A DNA stretch of 7,438 nucleotides, taken from the NCBI GenBank assembly GCA_964448245.1, contig CAYUWF010000107.1, positions 1-7,438 on the forward strand. The letters run 5' to 3'. The translations under genes and the position numbers were made by a program. The notes under the pieces were generated by a model that made no database searches, was not told the DNA's origin, and was given only the letters and a program-made list of their open reading frames with translations. The stretch is from DATEVL01 sp964448245. GTDB lineage: Bacteria > Chloroflexota > Anaerolineae > Anaerolineales > E44-bin32. Positions 1 to 5,916 of the stretch are shown here, one piece after another. The first letter of the stretch is position 1; every line of letters starts with the position of its first letter.

Positions 1-632
1 ACACCTATGCCGACGTGAAAGCCGAGTCGGACATCTGCTGCACCTCGAGCAACGCTGCCGCCGTCGTCGAGTCGCTGAACGCTCCAACCGTGATCTTCCT
101 TCCGGACGAGTACCTCGCCCGCAACGTGGCCCAGGCGACAGGCAAGCGCATTCTCTTCCCCAGTCTCGTGGCGACCGGCGAAGCCCTCCCGCTGGAACCC
201 GTGCAGCTCATCGGCTGGCATGGACGCTGTGAAGTCCACGAGAAGTTTGCCGTCGAAGATATCGTCGCCATCCGGCAGGAATACCCGGACGTCGTCGTGC
301 TGGCCCATCCGGAATGCTCGCCGGAGGTCGTGCAGGCGGCGGATTTCTCGGGCAGCACCTCGGCCATGATCGAGTACGTTCAACAGACCTCGGCGCCGCG
401 TTATCTCCTGCTGACGGAGTGCGCCATGGGCGACAACATCGCCGCCGCCAATCCCCAGAAAGAGATGCTGGGCCTGTGCAGCGTGCGCTGTCCGCACATG
501 AACCAGATCACGCTGGAAGATACCCTGGCCTCTCTCGAGCTTGGCCGCTATGTCATCGACGTGCCGGAGGACATCCGCCGGCGGGCGGCGCAGGCGGTCG
601 AGCGGATGCTGGTCGTAGGACAGAAGGACTGA
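1..632 (+). CDS. nadA: Quinolinate synthase, C-terminal part (5' end outside window)
   Basis: NadA is a cytosolic [4Fe-4S] enzyme that condenses iminoaspartate with dihydroxyacetone phosphate to quinolinate in de novo NAD synthesis. The reading frame enters at base 3 and about 209 residues are visible. The GTG at 15-17 is an internal Val in the family motif (D)VKAESDICCTSSNA, not a start. Family motifs follow in order: YLARNVAQATGKRI, a WHGRCEVHEKF stretch, AHPECSPEV, ADFSGSTSAMIEYV, and near the end LCSVRCPHMNQITLEDTL. The three cluster cysteines expected for NadA are accounted for: one in DICCTSSN, one in HPEC, and the Cys before PHM. Only the N-terminal third or so is missing. The TGA at 630-632 lies 13 bases before the proposed nadB start, so the pair is very probably one operon in which NadB hands unstable iminoaspartate to NadA. 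No frameshift is seen. Confidence 0.95.
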   Translation, partial: TYADVKAESDICCTSSNAAAVVESLNAPTVIFLPDEYLARNVAQATGKRILFPSLVATGEALPLEPVQLIGWHGRCEVHEKFAVEDIVAIRQEYPDVVVLAHPECSPEVVQAADFSGSTSAMIEYVQQTSAPRYLLLTECAMGDNIAAANPQKEMLGLCSVRCPHMNQITLEDTLASLELGRYVIDVPEDIRRRAAQAVERMLVVGQKD

Positions 633-637
633 GGAGG
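631..637 (+). promoter_or_regulatory. Ribosome binding site of nadB
   Basis: GAGGAGG overlaps the last two bases of the nadA stop codon and sits 8 bases before CTG 646. It is the only strong Shine-Dalgarno in the region. Its spacing selects CTG 646 over TTG 709, which has no comparable site upstream. The overlap with the nadA stop suggests translational coupling (inference). Confidence 0.75.
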
Positions 638-645
638 ATTTCCCT

Positions 646-2253
646 CTGATCGAGACCGACGTACTGATCGTCGGGACGGGAATTGCCGGCGCGACGGCGG
701 CGCTGCAGTTGGCCCGCAACCCACAGCGCCAGGTGGTGCTGCTCACGCGCGATCCCGATCCCGAAGAATCGAACACGCGTTACGCCCAGGGCGGGATCGT
801 CTCACGCGGGCCGGACGACAACGCCGAGAGCCTGATGACCGACATCCTGGCCGCCGGCGCCGGGGCCAGCTCTCCGCAGGCGGCTCGGATGCTTGCCGAG
901 GAAGGACCCCGCCTCGTGGAAGAGGTCCTCGTCCGGGTTGCCGGGGTGGAATTCGACCGGGGCCCCGATGGTGGGCTGGCCTGGGGCACCGAGGCGGCCC
1001 ACTCACACCGCCGCATCCTGCATGTGGGCGATACCACGGGCCGGGCCATCGCGGCGGCTCTGATGGCGCGGCTGCGGGCCTGCCCCAATGTCCGCTTGTT
1101 GACCCAGGCCACGGCTATCGACCTGATCACATTCCCTCACCACAACCGCGATCCCCTGGCGGCCTATCGCCCGATCTCGTGCCACGGTGCCTACGCGTTC
1201 GACCGCCGGGAGCGGACCGTCCACCGCTACCTCGCCGCGGCGACGATCCTGGCCACCGGCGGTTTGGGGCGTATCTACCGCAACACGACCAATGCCCCCG
1301 GCGCCCGCGGGGATGGCCTGGCCATGGCGCATCGTGCCGGCGCCCGCATTGGAAACGCCGAATATGTTCAGTTTCATCCTACCGCCTTGGCCGCGCCGGG
1401 GGCCGAGGGGTTCCTGATCAGTGAGGCGGTGAGGGGGGAGGGCGGTCGGCTGCTCACCCCCGACGGGCGGCTTTTCATGGAAAAGCATGCCCCCGAGTGG
1501 AAAGACCTTGCCCCGCGCGATATCGTCGCCCGTGCTATCGATCTCGAAATGGAGACACACGGCTATTCCCATGTGATGCTTGACCTGGCGTCATCGATGT
1601 CGCCCGAGGCGATCCGGGCGCGCTTTCCCTCTATCTATCAGCGCTGCCTGCAAGCCGGCTATGACCTCTCGCACGAACCGGTCCCGGTCGTCCCGGCGGC
1701 GCACTACTTCTGCGGCGGCGTGCTGGTTGATGAGTGGGGCCGCTCGAGCGTCCAGAACCTGTACGCCATCGGCGAGGTCAGCTGCACCGGATTGCACGGT
1801 GCCAACCGCCTGGCATCCACGTCGCTCCTGGAGGGGTTGGTCTGGGGAAGTCGCGCCGCTCAGCGCCTGGAGGCCGGCTTCCTGCGCGGGGAGATTGATC
1901 GACTGCCTCCGGCTGAGGCCATCCCTCGCTGGGACGAGACTGGCCTGGAGGCTGAGCCCGACCCGAAGCTGATCCAGGGGGACATGCAGACGATCCAGAG
2001 CATCATGTGGAACTATGTCGGGCTGGTGCGCAGCCCAGAGGGTTTGTCCAGGGCGATCCGCGAGTTGCGACACCTGCTGAACGAGATCGAGACCTTTTAC
2101 CGGGCGACGAAGTTGAGCGATGGCCTTATCGGCTTGCGCAACGCCGTGGAAGCTGCCCTGATCGTGGCCGAGGCCGCCCGTCACAATCGCCAGAGTCGTG
2201 GTTGCCACTACCGGCGAGATGCCACCCAGGGGGAGGGGGACCGGCTGATCTGA
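646..2253 (+). CDS. nadB: L-aspartate oxidase (CTG start)
   Basis: NadB is an FAD enzyme that oxidises L-aspartate to iminoaspartate, the substrate of NadA. With CTG 646 as start it has 535 residues, close to the 540 of E. coli NadB. Visible parts: N-terminal FAD motif VLIVGTGIAG (GxGxxG, residues 10-15), SNTRYAQGGI (about 42-51), HSHRRILHVGDTTGR (about 119-133), ILATGGLGRIYRNTTN (about 201-216), QFHPTAL with His244, LISEAVRGEGG (about 257-267), PRDIVARAID (about 290-299), AAHYFCGG, the FAD-binding C-terminal block LYAIGEVSCTGLHGANRLAS (about 372-391), and a helical end containing SRGCHYRRD. These match the substrate and FAD positions known for E. coli NadB. Residue 259 is Ser where E. coli has Thr, a conservative change. 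There is no in-frame ATG, GTG or TTG between the upstream stop at 616 and TTG 709, and 709 would delete the glycine motif. nadA lies directly upstream; no nadC follows. Confidence 0.96.
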   Translation: MIETDVLIVGTGIAGATAALQLARNPQRQVVLLTRDPDPEESNTRYAQGGIVSRGPDDNAESLMTDILAAGAGASSPQAARMLAEEGPRLVEEVLVRVAGVEFDRGPDGGLAWGTEAAHSHRRILHVGDTTGRAIAAALMARLRACPNVRLLTQATAIDLITFPHHNRDPLAAYRPISCHGAYAFDRRERTVHRYLAAATILATGGLGRIYRNTTNAPGARGDGLAMAHRAGARIGNAEYVQFHPTALAAPGAEGFLISEAVRGEGGRLLTPDGRLFMEKHAPEWKDLAPRDIVARAIDLEMETHGYSHVMLDLASSMSPEAIRARFPSIYQRCLQAGYDLSHEPVPVVPAAHYFCGGVLVDEWGRSSVQNLYAIGEVSCTGLHGANRLASTSLLEGLVWGSRAAQRLEAGFLRGEIDRLPPAEAIPRWDETGLEAEPDPKLIQGDMQTIQSIMWNYVGLVRSPEGLSRAIRELRHLLNEIETFYRATKLSDGLIGLRNAVEAALIVAEAARHNRQSRGCHYRRDATQGEGDRLI

Positions 2254-2258
2254 CTCTT

Positions 2259-2273
2259 GGCGCAGCAGGCGCC
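2259..2273 (+). terminator. Small hairpin just after nadB
   Basis: GGCGC-AGCAG-GCGCC begins 6 bases after the nadB stop, followed by TCGCTTA and then a second short inverted pair, CTCGC (2273-2277) with GCGAG (2287-2291). Stems are only 5 bp and there is no U-run, so an intrinsic terminator is possible but not supported. It lies where the nadAB transcript should end, opposite the convergent glycosyltransferase gene. Confidence 0.25.
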
Positions 2274-2328
2274 TCGCTTAGGCCTTGCGAGCCTTCGACT
2301 CCAGGCCTCAGCATGCGGTCCTCTTTCA

Positions 2329-2524
2329 CCCCCACCCTCCCCTCCCCCTCGGCGGGATCGGCACGCTACAAGATGAAGGGCCTTTCGCCGAAGGGGAGGG
2401 AGGTTTTCCTCGAGGAGGAAGGGGGCGGCAGAGCCGCCCCCTTCCTCCTCGAACCTCCTGCCCCTCCCCGCCACAAGCACCACCGGAGGGTTCCGAGCTG
2501 GACGGGGAGGGGTGGGGGTGGGGG
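2329..2524. repeat. Three-hairpin palindromic intergenic element with G/C-run ends
   Basis: This fills most of the 311-base convergent gap 2254-2564; nothing else there looks coding. Three adjacent inverted repeats are visible. Hairpin 1 has 15-base arms at 2340-2354 and 2386-2400 with one mismatch and a 31-base loop. Hairpin 2 has perfect 19-base arms at 2411-2429 and 2433-2451 with loop AGA, plus an outer GGAGGTT/AACCTCC pair (2399-2405, 2452-2458) across a 5-base bulge. Hairpin 3 has perfect 10-base arms at 2461-2470 and 2503-2512 with a 32-base loop. The ends are approximately inverted C-runs (2329-2348) and G-runs (2504-2524). The near-symmetric layout suggests a non-autonomous, MITE- or REP-like repeat that may also stop transcription from both sides. 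There is no transposase and no U-tract. Function is inferred only. Confidence 0.75.
2504..2524 (+). other. Potential G-quadruplex run
   Basis: Four runs of four to five G separated by single bases (A, T, T), ending just before CTAGATC. This fits the strictest intramolecular G-quadruplex pattern on the + strand. The opposite end of the same element (2329-2348) gives comparable G-runs on the - strand (runs of 5, 4, 3 and 5). Folding in the cell is not shown. Confidence 0.5.
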
Positions 2525-2564
2525 CTAGATCAGGGCAGACTATTAGCGCCTGCCTTCGTCGAGT

Positions 2565-4166
2565 TCACTCTCCGCGCGGCGCGGCGTACAGCCGTCCGGG
2601 CTCATCCGGGTAATAGTGGAGGACGGGCAGCTCCGGGAAGAGCGCCGCCGCCCGCCCATCGGGCTCCGGGCCCCGCTCGTAGAGCAATTTCAACTCGCTG
2701 CCGCGGAAGGGCGCCGTCAGCGTGAGCAGGTTGCCATAGCCGTGCCACGCCGGCGCGCGGTGGACGATGACGACGGCCCTGCCCGAATCCACTTCTTCGA
2801 AGGCCTCCAGCGCCGACCGCGTGATCCCGAACAGCCCGCGCAACCCGCCGACTCGCGCGGGGAGATACAGGCCGACGTCGACGAAAAAAAGAACCAGAAC
2901 GACGGCTGTGGCCGCCAGGCGACGGCCGCGACCGCCGCGCACCCGGCCCTCGGCCCAACCTCCTGCCCAAACCATCCCGGCGGCGCTGATCGAGGCCAGC
3001 GCCGGAAGCGCCTCGACGAAGTAGCGGGATCCGAGCAGCCACGAGCCGACCCAATAGGCCATGTAGACCACGACCAGGGAAGGGAAGATCGCCGGCGCAA
3101 GCCACGCGTCCGCCCTTCGGCGCAGCGCCCAGAGACCCAGCGGCAGGAAGAGCCACGACAAGAAAGGCCATCCGAACAGATCGTGCTGCCAGGCCGCCAG
3201 GCTTTGCCGCGTGTTGATCCAACCCTGTCGCAAGGTGTGGCCAACATCGAGGGGTCCGACACCGGGCCCGAAACCAAGGCGGTCGTAGGGCCACCACAGC
3301 GTGTACGGATTGAGCCACGGATCGCCCGTCAGCGCCCATTGCCACAGCGGTAGGATTAGCGCCAAGGCCGCCGCCAGCAAACCGATGGCGGCCAGATCCG
3401 TCCCGAAGTGGCGCCGATGGCGGGGCAGCAGAAAGAGCGCGTGCATCACAAAGGGAATCGCAACAGCGGCCGCGGTGACGGGGCGAGTCAGGACCAGCAG
3501 ACCCATGGAGGACCCGGCGACCGCGATCGGAATCGCTCGCCTCGCTCGCGCGAAAAGGGCGCCCGGCCGCGGCAGGAACAGGTCGAACCAGGCCAGCATC
3601 CAAGCGAGGGTCAGCACCACACTGAGCATATGGGGCATGAGCGTGCCGGAGAGCATCAGGAGCATGGGCGAGGTGGCGGTCAGCGCGGCTGCCAACAGGC
3701 CCGACAGGCTCCCCGCCAGGCGCCGCCCGAAGAGATACGTCAGCCAAACGGCGAAGCCGGCCAGCAGCGGATTGACCCAGTAGGGCGCACCCGCCGCCAC
3801 GCCGACGGCCAGCGTTGCCGGCCAGCCGGGCGGGTATTTCCCGAAGCGGGTCCCGTTGTGGTCGACGACGAAGGGGACGAGGAAGGACTCCGATTCCGGC
3901 GGAGAGGGGAGGGCGATACGGCCGCCGGCCATCACGTGGGCCTGCCACAGGTTGGCGAATTCGTCTTCGACGTGCGGGATTTCCTCGAAGACTGCGACGG
4001 CGATCCACAACGAGGTGGCCGTCGTCAGCAGCGCCAGCGCCGCCGCGGCGACAGCAGCGCGCCGCGGGCGAAAGAGGCGGTCCCCCCCTCGGTTTCCCGA
4101 CGCCGGCGGCGTGGCCACCTGGCGGCTGTCCTTGACGACACGCGAAATCGGCCCCTGCTGGGTCAC
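2565..4166 (-). CDS. Multi-pass GT-C family membrane glycosyltransferase (GT39/PMT-like)
   Basis: A 533-residue polytopic membrane protein. Such enzymes usually transfer a sugar from a polyprenyl-phosphate donor to a lipid or protein on the outer face of the membrane; donor and acceptor here are unknown. A basic, unstructured N-terminus (about 1-36) precedes TM1 (about 37-60). The first outer loop carries acidic residues, EEIPHVEDEFANLWQAH (61-77), in the place where GT-C enzymes keep their catalytic Asp/Glu. A KYPPGWP stretch follows (110-116), then about ten more hydrophobic segments to about residue 435, with GSRYFVEALPALA (379-391) as seen in PMT_2-type proteins. About 95 soluble residues close the protein (HRAPAWHGYGN, 469-479). 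GTG 4166 is the start because it keeps TM1 and lies 13 bases after the upstream stop; its RBS is weak. It is the last gene of the - strand operon. Assigned from fold features and motifs rather than a recognised named gene. Confidence 0.8.
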   Translation of the reverse strand: MTQQGPISRVVKDSRQVATPPASGNRGGDRLFRPRRAAVAAAALALLTTATSLWIAVAVFEEIPHVEDEFANLWQAHVMAGGRIALPSPPESESFLVPFVVDHNGTRFGKYPPGWPATLAVGVAAGAPYWVNPLLAGFAVWLTYLFGRRLAGSLSGLLAAALTATSPMLLMLSGTLMPHMLSVVLTLAWMLAWFDLFLPRPGALFARARRAIPIAVAGSSMGLLVLTRPVTAAAVAIPFVMHALFLLPRHRRHFGTDLAAIGLLAAALALILPLWQWALTGDPWLNPYTLWWPYDRLGFGPGVGPLDVGHTLRQGWINTRQSLAAWQHDLFGWPFLSWLFLPLGLWALRRRADAWLAPAIFPSLVVVYMAYWVGSWLLGSRYFVEALPALASISAAGMVWAGGWAEGRVRGGRGRRLAATAVVLVLFFVDVGLYLPARVGGLRGLFGITRSALEAFEEVDSGRAVVIVHRAPAWHGYGNLLTLTAPFRGSELKLLYERGPEPDGRAAALFPELPVLHYYPDEPGRLYAAPRGE

Positions 4167-4179
4167 GGCACTTTGCCGC

Positions 4180-5184
4180 CTATGCCCTGGACTCTTCGGC
4201 GGGCCGCGGGGCTGTTCGACTCAGTGCCTCCAGCGCGGCACGATGCAGCCGACCATTGCTCGCGACTACGCCCGAATTGCGGACCATCTGGCGCGCCGCG
4301 GTGAAGTCCAGCTGGCGGCCGAGCACATCGGTGGCGCGCCCGCCGGCCTCGTCGACCAGCAGCACCCCGCAGGCGTGGTCCCAGATGTTCTCCCGCAGCG
4401 CACCTTGCTGGCGCGGCAGTCGGACGATCAGGTCGCCGGCGCTGGCGGAGAGCGCAAGGTACTTGACCTGGCTGTCCATGCGCACTTCGGGCGCGGTCGT
4501 CCCGAGGGTCCGGCGCAGATCGGCCAACCGGTCGTCGGTCGATCGCCCGGACACCACCGAACGGAGCAGCCGGCAGCGCGCCGGATCCGCCTCGGTGGAG
4601 ACGGCCAGCCGAGTCCATGGCCCGTCCGGCGCAGGCGCGACCCAGGCTCCCTCCCCGCGCACAGCCAGGGCGAAGCTGCCGCCCTCGCCGAACGGGTAGT
4701 AACGCGGGCAGGCCAGGGCGCCGAGGACGATCTGGCCGTCTTGAATCAGAGCCAGCGCCGTCACGAACTGGCCGCCGCGCAGCAGCCCCTTGGTTCCATC
4801 GACCGGATCGAGCGCCCAGAAGCGCACCGCGGGCTCTCCTTGTCCGCGGTCCAGCCACCCCAGCACCTGGTCCGCGTCTGCGCCCGGATGGACGAGGCGC
4901 GCGGCTTCGACGGCTTCCTCTCGCACCCGCGCCGCCTGCGCCTCGCGCAGAGGCGCCGAGCTCTCCTCGGCGACGAGGACGTCGTCGGGAAACGATCGTT
5001 GCAGTAACCCGGCCAACGCCGCCTGCACGGCGAAGTCGGCAGCCGTAACCGGCGTGCGGTCGCTCTTGTTCAGCGTGGAGGGTGAAGGCCCGACGGCATG
5101 CAGCACCATCGCCGCGGCGTGCAATGCCTCCATGGCGAAGTCAACTTCGGCGGAGAGCCGGCCGGCCGCAGGCAGGGGGATCAT
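4180..5184 (-). CDS. HAL2/SAL1-type 3'(2'),5'-bisphosphate nucleotidase (inositol monophosphatase superfamily)
   Basis: This is a metal-dependent phosphatase predicted to hydrolyse 3'-phosphoadenosine 5'-phosphate (PAP), the by-product of sulfotransfer, or PAPS; some relatives also use inositol phosphates. It is cytosolic, with no signal peptide. From ATG 5184 it has 334 residues. Motifs: SDRTPVTAADFAVQ (41-54, Asp50), VAEESS (71-76, Glu73/Glu74), ALDPVDGTKGLLRGGQF (124-140, Asp126 and Asp129), RMDSQVKYLAL (235-245), and NIWDHACGVLLVDEAGG (266-282, Asp269). The TKGxLRG and MDSQ.KY sequences favour the HAL2/SAL1 group over CysQ or plain inositol monophosphatases. The frame stays open upstream to a GTG at 5430, but those 82 codons overlap the CDGSH gene out of frame and look unlike any domain, so ATG 5184, which follows that gene by 23 bases, is chosen. 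Only a weak Shine-Dalgarno precedes it, so coupling is possible. Confidence 0.88.
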   Translation of the reverse strand: MIPLPAAGRLSAEVDFAMEALHAAAMVLHAVGPSPSTLNKSDRTPVTAADFAVQAALAGLLQRSFPDDVLVAEESSAPLREAQAARVREEAVEAARLVHPGADADQVLGWLDRGQGEPAVRFWALDPVDGTKGLLRGGQFVTALALIQDGQIVLGALACPRYYPFGEGGSFALAVRGEGAWVAPAPDGPWTRLAVSTEADPARCRLLRSVVSGRSTDDRLADLRRTLGTTAPEVRMDSQVKYLALSASAGDLIVRLPRQQGALRENIWDHACGVLLVDEAGGRATDVLGRQLDFTAARQMVRNSGVVASNGRLHRAALEALSRTAPRPAEESRA

Positions 5185-5207
5185 CGAGGGTGAGGTCGGC
5201 CTGCGGA

Positions 5208-5423
5208 TCAATGGAGGTGGAGGATCACCTCGGGCGCCGTGAAACCGTTGGACTTGTGCGTGCTGTCCCCGTACGGCTTGGACTGCAACCCGCCGCAGCG
5301 CCACAGCGCGACCATCCGGCGTGTGCGCTCGGTAGGATTCCCAGGCTCGTCCGCGACGAGCAATGACCCCGAGACCAGGTCGGGGTCGTTCTTCGGGGCC
5401 CGGATGACCTTCTCGTCCGCCAT
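5208..5423 (-). CDS. Small CDGSH-type protein with degenerate iron-sulfur ligands
   Basis: A 71-residue protein resembling bacterial CDGSH (mitoNEET-like) proteins, which normally hold a redox-active [2Fe-2S] cluster through three Cys and one His. The layout fits: a short N-terminal beta part (VIRAPKNDPDLVSGSLLVADEPGNP, 6-30, described here as family-like), then VALWRCGGLQSKPYGDSTHK (38-57) followed by SNGF. Spacing of the four ligand positions is canonical (41, 43, 52, 56; gaps 2, 9, 4), but they read Trp, Cys, Gly, His. The protein has a single cysteine, so a normal cluster is unlikely. Codons at the lost sites are TGG and GGG; the first is one base from Cys, the second two. ATG 5423 has a good Shine-Dalgarno. 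It is the first gene of the operon with the nucleotidase and glycosyltransferase. It could be a repurposed fold, a decaying gene, or an assembly-level error; intact length and RBS argue against simple decay. Confidence 0.75.
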   Translation of the reverse strand: MADEKVIRAPKNDPDLVSGSLLVADEPGNPTERTRRMVALWRCGGLQSKPYGDSTHKSNGFTAPEVILHLH

Positions 5424-5426
5424 AGC

Positions 5427-5433
5427 TCACCTC
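5427..5433 (-). promoter_or_regulatory. Ribosome binding site of the CDGSH-type gene
   Basis: On the - strand, GAGGTGA lies 3 bases (6 from the GAGG core) before ATG 5423. It supports that ATG over GTG 5430, which lies within this site and opens the longer overlapping frame. Confidence 0.7.
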
Positions 5434-5521
5434 GTCCTATGACAGCTCTTCGCACCGCTCGCCCATCGTCGCGCTCTCCCACCACCCGGAGGACATCCCG
5501 CAGGCATCGTCCCTCGTCGCG

Positions 5522-5567
5522 CTTCGTCGCGTTTCCGCGCCCCGATATGGGGCATCCTGGAGAGGAT
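5522..5567. repeat. Composite repeat unit, copy A
   Basis: CTTCGTCGCG, a hairpin GCCCC-GATAT-GGGGC (5539-5553), then an ATCCT-GGAG-AGGAT hairpin. The first 36 bases match copy B at 5844-5878 with a few substitutions and one single-base gap. Confidence 0.7.
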
Positions 5568-5616
5568 CCCGCAGGGGATAGCGCATCGCATCCCGCAGGG
5601 GACCCACCCATCACCA

Positions 5617-5699
5617 GTCATTGCGAGCCCCCGAACTACAGTCCCCGAAGCGCAGCGGAGGGGAAGGGGGCGCCTCGGCTCGGGGCTCCTCGCAATGAC
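5617..5699. mobile_element. MITE-like 83-bp element with TCATTGCGAG terminal inverted repeats
   Basis: GTCATTGCGAG (5617-5627) is matched perfectly by CTCGCAATGAC (5689-5699). The pairing extends inward after a 3-base indel (CCCCGA against TCGGGG). The interior is GC-rich with no coding capacity. CATTGCGAG-ended small repeats are known to occur widely in bacterial genomes, and translated copies appear as false proteins. No target-site duplication is evident in the flanks (ACCA, ACTC). Confidence 0.7.
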
Positions 5700-5700
5700 A

Positions 5701-5727
5701 CTCGCGAGGGCGGCGCGGTGACCGCGC
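5701..5727. repeat. Two adjacent perfect palindromes
   Basis: CTCGCGAG (5701-5708) is a perfect 8-base palindrome. GCGCGGT-G-ACCGCGC (5713-5727) has perfect 7-base arms. Both follow the MITE-like element directly and may belong to a larger mosaic repeat. No function is assigned. Confidence 0.5.
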
Positions 5728-5843
5728 TGAGCGTCTCGTAGGGGATCGCGCTGCGTCGCGTTTCGCATCGCGCTTCGTCGCCCTTCGCATCGCGCATCGT
5801 ATCCCCGAGGGAACCCCGAAAGGGAATCCCGGAGGGATCGGGT

Positions 5844-5887
5844 CTTCGTCGCGTCTACGCACCCGCTATGGGGCATCCCGTAGGGAT
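5844..5887. repeat. Composite repeat unit, copy B
   Basis: CTTCGTCGCG, then CCC-GCTAT-GGG, then ATCCC-GTA-GGGAT. It is a diverged direct copy of the unit at 5522-5567, about 320 bases away in the same orientation. Substitutions in the second hairpin keep pairing. Confidence 0.7.
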
Positions 5888-5916
5888 TACGTCCTCGCAT
5901 CCTGTAAGGATACAAT
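5887..5916 (+). promoter_or_regulatory. Candidate promoter of the sugar dehydrogenase gene
   Basis: TACAAT (5911-5916) matches the sigma-70 -10 hexamer at five of six positions. The hexamer 18 bases upstream, TTACGT (5887-5892), is a poor -35. The -10 overlaps the end of the last palindrome. A start near 5923 would leave a leader of only about 13 bases. Confidence 0.4.

Larger units (their letters stand above)
5495..5911. repeat. Array of short ATCCC-NNN-GGGAT palindromes
   Basis: At least five clear units: ATCCT-GGAG-AGGAT (5554-5567), ATCCC-GCAG-GGGAT (5566-5579), ATCCC-GGA-GGGAT (5826-5838), ATCCC-GTA-GGGAT (5875-5887), ATCCT-GTA-AGGAT (5899-5911). Degenerate copies lie at 5495-5507, 5590-5603 and 5801-5813. 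The CCC/GGG to CCT/AGG changes are compensatory, so pairing rather than sequence appears conserved. Unit starts fall about 12, 24-25 or 49 bases apart (5554, 5566, 5590; 5801, 5826, 5875, 5899). The MITE-like element interrupts the array. They resemble REP-like interspersed palindromes; mechanism unknown. Confidence 0.75.

Noticed and set aside
15..17. GTG 15 as the nadA start
   Set aside because: It is the Val of a conserved internal NadA motif; the frame is open to the window edge.
709..711. TTG 709 as the nadB start
   Set aside because: It would remove the FAD-binding glycine motif encoded at 664-690 and has no Shine-Dalgarno.
2007..2725. + strand frames running from inside nadB through the three-hairpin element
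   Set aside because: They are out of frame with nadB and then translate G/C-run repeat sequence; no domain or RBS.
3408..5007. Long + strand frames opposite the glycosyltransferase and nucleotidase genes
   Set aside because: High-GC antisense shadows, Arg/Gly/Pro-rich with no family motifs, while the - strand frames carry clear motifs.
5185..5430. N-terminal extension of the nucleotidase to GTG 5430 (416 residues)
   Set aside because: The extra 82 codons overlap the CDGSH gene in another frame, read as Arg/Pro/Gly-rich sequence without domain character, and the GTG falls inside the CDGSH gene's ribosome binding site.
5495..5911. CRISPR array
   Set aside because: The repeated units are 13-14 base palindromes at uneven spacing with related sequence between them, no 24-40 base direct repeats, no unique spacers and no cas genes.
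5427..5915. Open frames of about 80-160 codons across the intergenic repeats, both strands
   Set aside because: Products are repeats of Arg, Asp, Pro and Cys generated by translating the palindromes and MITE-like element; known type of false gene.
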